Shown here: one piece after another, positions 8,091 to 9,555 of the stretch
How the letters are laid out: each line of letters opens with the position of its first letter
How positions within the stretch are numbered: the stretch's first letter is position 1
Source: Chlorobiota bacterium
GTDB taxonomy: Bacteria > Bacteroidota > Ignavibacteria > Ignavibacteriales > Ignavibacteriaceae
Length of the DNA: 9,555 nt
Direction of reading: 5' to 3'
Assembly: GCA_008363265.1 (NCBI GenBank)
Contig: RHKR01000183.1
Coordinates: 1-9,555 of the forward strand
Translations under genes and position numbers: made by a program
Notes under the pieces: model-generated
The model's database searches: none
The model's input: the letters and a program-made list of their open reading frames with translations, nothing else
Told to the model about the DNA's origin: nothing

Positions 8091-8130
8091 TTATTTTTGA
8101 TATCTGATTTCTCAATAATCTGAATCAAAA

Positions 8131-9555
8131 ATGAGCCGCGTAAATTATCTTCTCATAATTTTCCTGATTGCATTCACCCACATCCTCCCCCAATCCGTTA
8201 TCCGGATAAACCAGCTCGGATACCAGCGCGACGCGATAAAAGTCGCGGTTCTGATGTGGGAAAGCGAAACACTTCCAATTAGTTTTACAATTGAAGATAT
8301 CTTCACCGGCAAAACGGTTTTCACATCCAATGAACTTAAACCCTTCGGCACCCTCGGCAACTTCAAAAACACTGCAAGACTAAATTTCTCAGACCTGAAA
8401 ACCGACGGCACCTACAAAATCATAGCAGGAAATGCCTCATCCCCCAACTTCAGAATTTCCGACACAGTTTACAACTCAACCGCCGATTTCATTCTGCAAT
8501 ACATGCGCCAGCAGCGCTGCGGCTACAACCCCTGGTTAAAAGACTCCTGCCACACCCACGACGGCTTCCCCGTTTATAACGATTCATCCTTCAGTCCGCC
8601 CGCGGCGGATCAGCCTTCAAATTTCATCCCTCAGCCTTCATCCTTCATCCCTGTAAAAGGTGGCTGGCACGACGCCTCAGACTACCTCCGGTACGCGACA
8701 ACATCAGCGACGGTGGTGTATCATCTCCTTTACGCTTACAAGAGAAACCCCGCGGCATTCGGCGATCACTTTGATGCCAATGGCGACCGGGGAGCGAACG
8801 GTATCCCTGATGTGCTCGATGAAGCGAAGTGGGGCCTCGACTGGCTGAACCGGATGTACCCAGGAGGTGAGGAGATGTACCAGCAGATCGCCGACGACCG
8901 TGATCATATGATGTTCCGCCTCCCAACGGAGGACTCGGTTAAATACCGGGAGGGTCCTGGCCGACCGGTTTACCGTGTTACTGGCAAACCGCAGGGTCTC
9001 TTTAAACATCAAAGCAGATCAACGGGTGTTTCATCGATCGCGGGAAAGTTTGCCTCGACAATGTCGCTTGGGTCGGAGATTCTTCAGAAATATTACCCTG
9101 ACTTTGCGGCGACACTTCAGAAAAAGGCTCTTGAAGCGTATCAGTACGGCCTGAAATACCCCGGCTATTCCCAGACGGCCCCCTGCCGCGCGCCATATTT
9201 TTATGAGGAGGAGAATTGGGTGGATGACATGGAACTCGCCGCCGCGCAACTCTATTCGGTCACGGGTGATGAGAATTTCCTGAAGGATGCAACCTCGTTC
9301 GGCAACAAGGAGCCTGTTACCCCATGGATCGGTGCCGACACCGCATCACATTACCAGTGGTACCCGTTCATCAATCTCGGACATGCTCTAATTGCCTCTT
9401 CGGGTAGTGAACAGTCAAATGACTTTCTTAACTACTACCGCGACGGACTCGAAAAACTCTACCAGCGCGGCGTTTCGCAGCCCTTCTTCATGGGCATCCC
9501 ATTCATCTGGTGCTCGAACAACCTCGTCTCAGCCGCGATGACACAAGCACGGCTT
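8131..9555 (+). CDS. Glycoside hydrolase family 9 protein (endoglucanase-like), partial, 3' end outside window
   Basis: The frame is open from the ATG at 8131 to the right edge (475 residues). Residues 1-21 are a signal peptide (MSRVNYLLIIFLIAFTHILPQ). Residues about 22-110 form the Ig-like N-terminal domain typical of GH9 cellulases (VIRINQLGYQRDAIKVAVL, then NFRIS). The catalytic domain follows: GGWHDASDYLRY at 177-188 is the GH9 DAGD motif with Ser for Gly, where D181/D184 should position and activate the water. IPDVLDEAKWGLDWL at 225-239 and NWVDDMELAAAQLYSVTGD at 362-380 are also family blocks. The C-terminal His and Asp/Glu catalytic motifs lie beyond the window. Exported and inverting, it would cut beta-1,4-glucans or related oligosaccharides; the exact substrate is not readable. 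No Shine-Dalgarno is seen. Residues 152-174 are an unusual repeat-derived insertion. It appears to be a transcription unit separate from nadE-dsbD. Confidence 0.92.
   Translation, partial: MSRVNYLLIIFLIAFTHILPQSVIRINQLGYQRDAIKVAVLMWESETLPISFTIEDIFTGKTVFTSNELKPFGTLGNFKNTARLNFSDLKTDGTYKIIAGNASSPNFRISDTVYNSTADFILQYMRQQRCGYNPWLKDSCHTHDGFPVYNDSSFSPPAADQPSNFIPQPSSFIPVKGGWHDASDYLRYATTSATVVYHLLYAYKRNPAAFGDHFDANGDRGANGIPDVLDEAKWGLDWLNRMYPGGEEMYQQIADDRDHMMFRLPTEDSVKYREGPGRPVYRVTGKPQGLFKHQSRSTGVSSIAGKFASTMSLGSEILQKYYPDFAATLQKKALEAYQYGLKYPGYSQTAPCRAPYFYEEENWVDDMELAAAQLYSVTGDENFLKDATSFGNKEPVTPWIGADTASHYQWYPFINLGHALIASSGSEQSNDFLNYYRDGLEKLYQRGVSQPFFMGIPFIWCSNNLVSAAMTQARL
8584..8652 (+). repeat. Repeat-derived in-frame insertion inside the GH9 gene
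   Basis: Within the GH9 reading frame, two 21-base direct repeats (8610-8630 and 8631-8651, 18 of 21 identical) encode QPSNFIP and QPSSFIP. Just before them is the palindrome TCCGCC-CGC-GGCGGA (8595-8609). The unit is rich in TTCATCC and CCTTCA words, unlike the flanking codons. It sits between the HTHDGFPVY segment and GGWHDASDY, where I recall relatives having a shorter loop. The frame is kept (69 bases, 23 codons), so the enzyme is lengthened rather than broken. Confidence 0.65.

Noticed and set aside
7913..8128. A 71-codon minus-strand frame across the dsbD-GH9 gap
   Set aside because: Its translation (HADFTDFRGFL, CVYLRPSEN) is the typical read-through of the dispersed intergenic repeat, with no ribosome site or family support.

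Overview
The window looks like chromosomal DNA from the Bacteroidota/Chlorobiota/Ignavibacteriota side of the bacteria, most likely an Ignavibacteria-type genome. The clues are a secreted protein ending in an NYPNPFNPTTKIRFSV-type (type IX secretion) sorting tail, a TonB-dependent receptor with an N-terminal carboxypeptidase-regulatory-like domain, a GH9 glycosidase, and dispersed intergenic repeats of the kind common in environmental genomes of this group. This is inference from protein style; no rRNA, tRNA or other phylogenetic marker is present.

Layout: 1-4122 is a minus-strand pair. A TonB-dependent outer-membrane receptor (1421-4122) is followed 30 bases later by a secreted, type IX-sorted beta-helix-like protein that runs off the left edge (1-1390). 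The receptor gene is broken near its 5' end: an apparent deletion in the carboxypeptidase-regulatory-like domain, around 3995-4002, removes the domain core and shifts the frame. Upstream, in the divergent 187-base intergenic region, are three exact copies of TTAACATT (minus strand) at offsets of 11 and 22 bases, followed by a candidate -7 element. This has the geometry of a PhoB/OmpR-family (Pho-box-like) operator, so the pair may be induced by phosphate limitation.

On the plus strand, nadE (4310-5950, glutamine-dependent NAD+ synthetase) overlaps the start of a dsbD-type gene (5950-7875) by one base in a TAATG junction, so the two are probably translationally coupled. Both look intact, with all catalytic residues and redox cysteines visible. 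Bases 7876-8130 hold no gene. They carry a heptamer tandem repeat running out of the dsbD stop codon, then a composite dispersed repeat with a long imperfect hairpin.

A GH9-family glycoside hydrolase begins at 8131 and runs off the right edge. Between its N-terminal Ig-like domain and its DAxD catalytic motif it carries an in-frame proline/serine-rich segment that looks like a second type of dispersed repeat inserted into the reading frame.

The most interesting points are the phased operator upstream of the receptor/secreted-protein pair, the damaged receptor gene behind it, and the repeat-derived segment in the GH9 enzyme. No wholly new defence or mobile system is evident.
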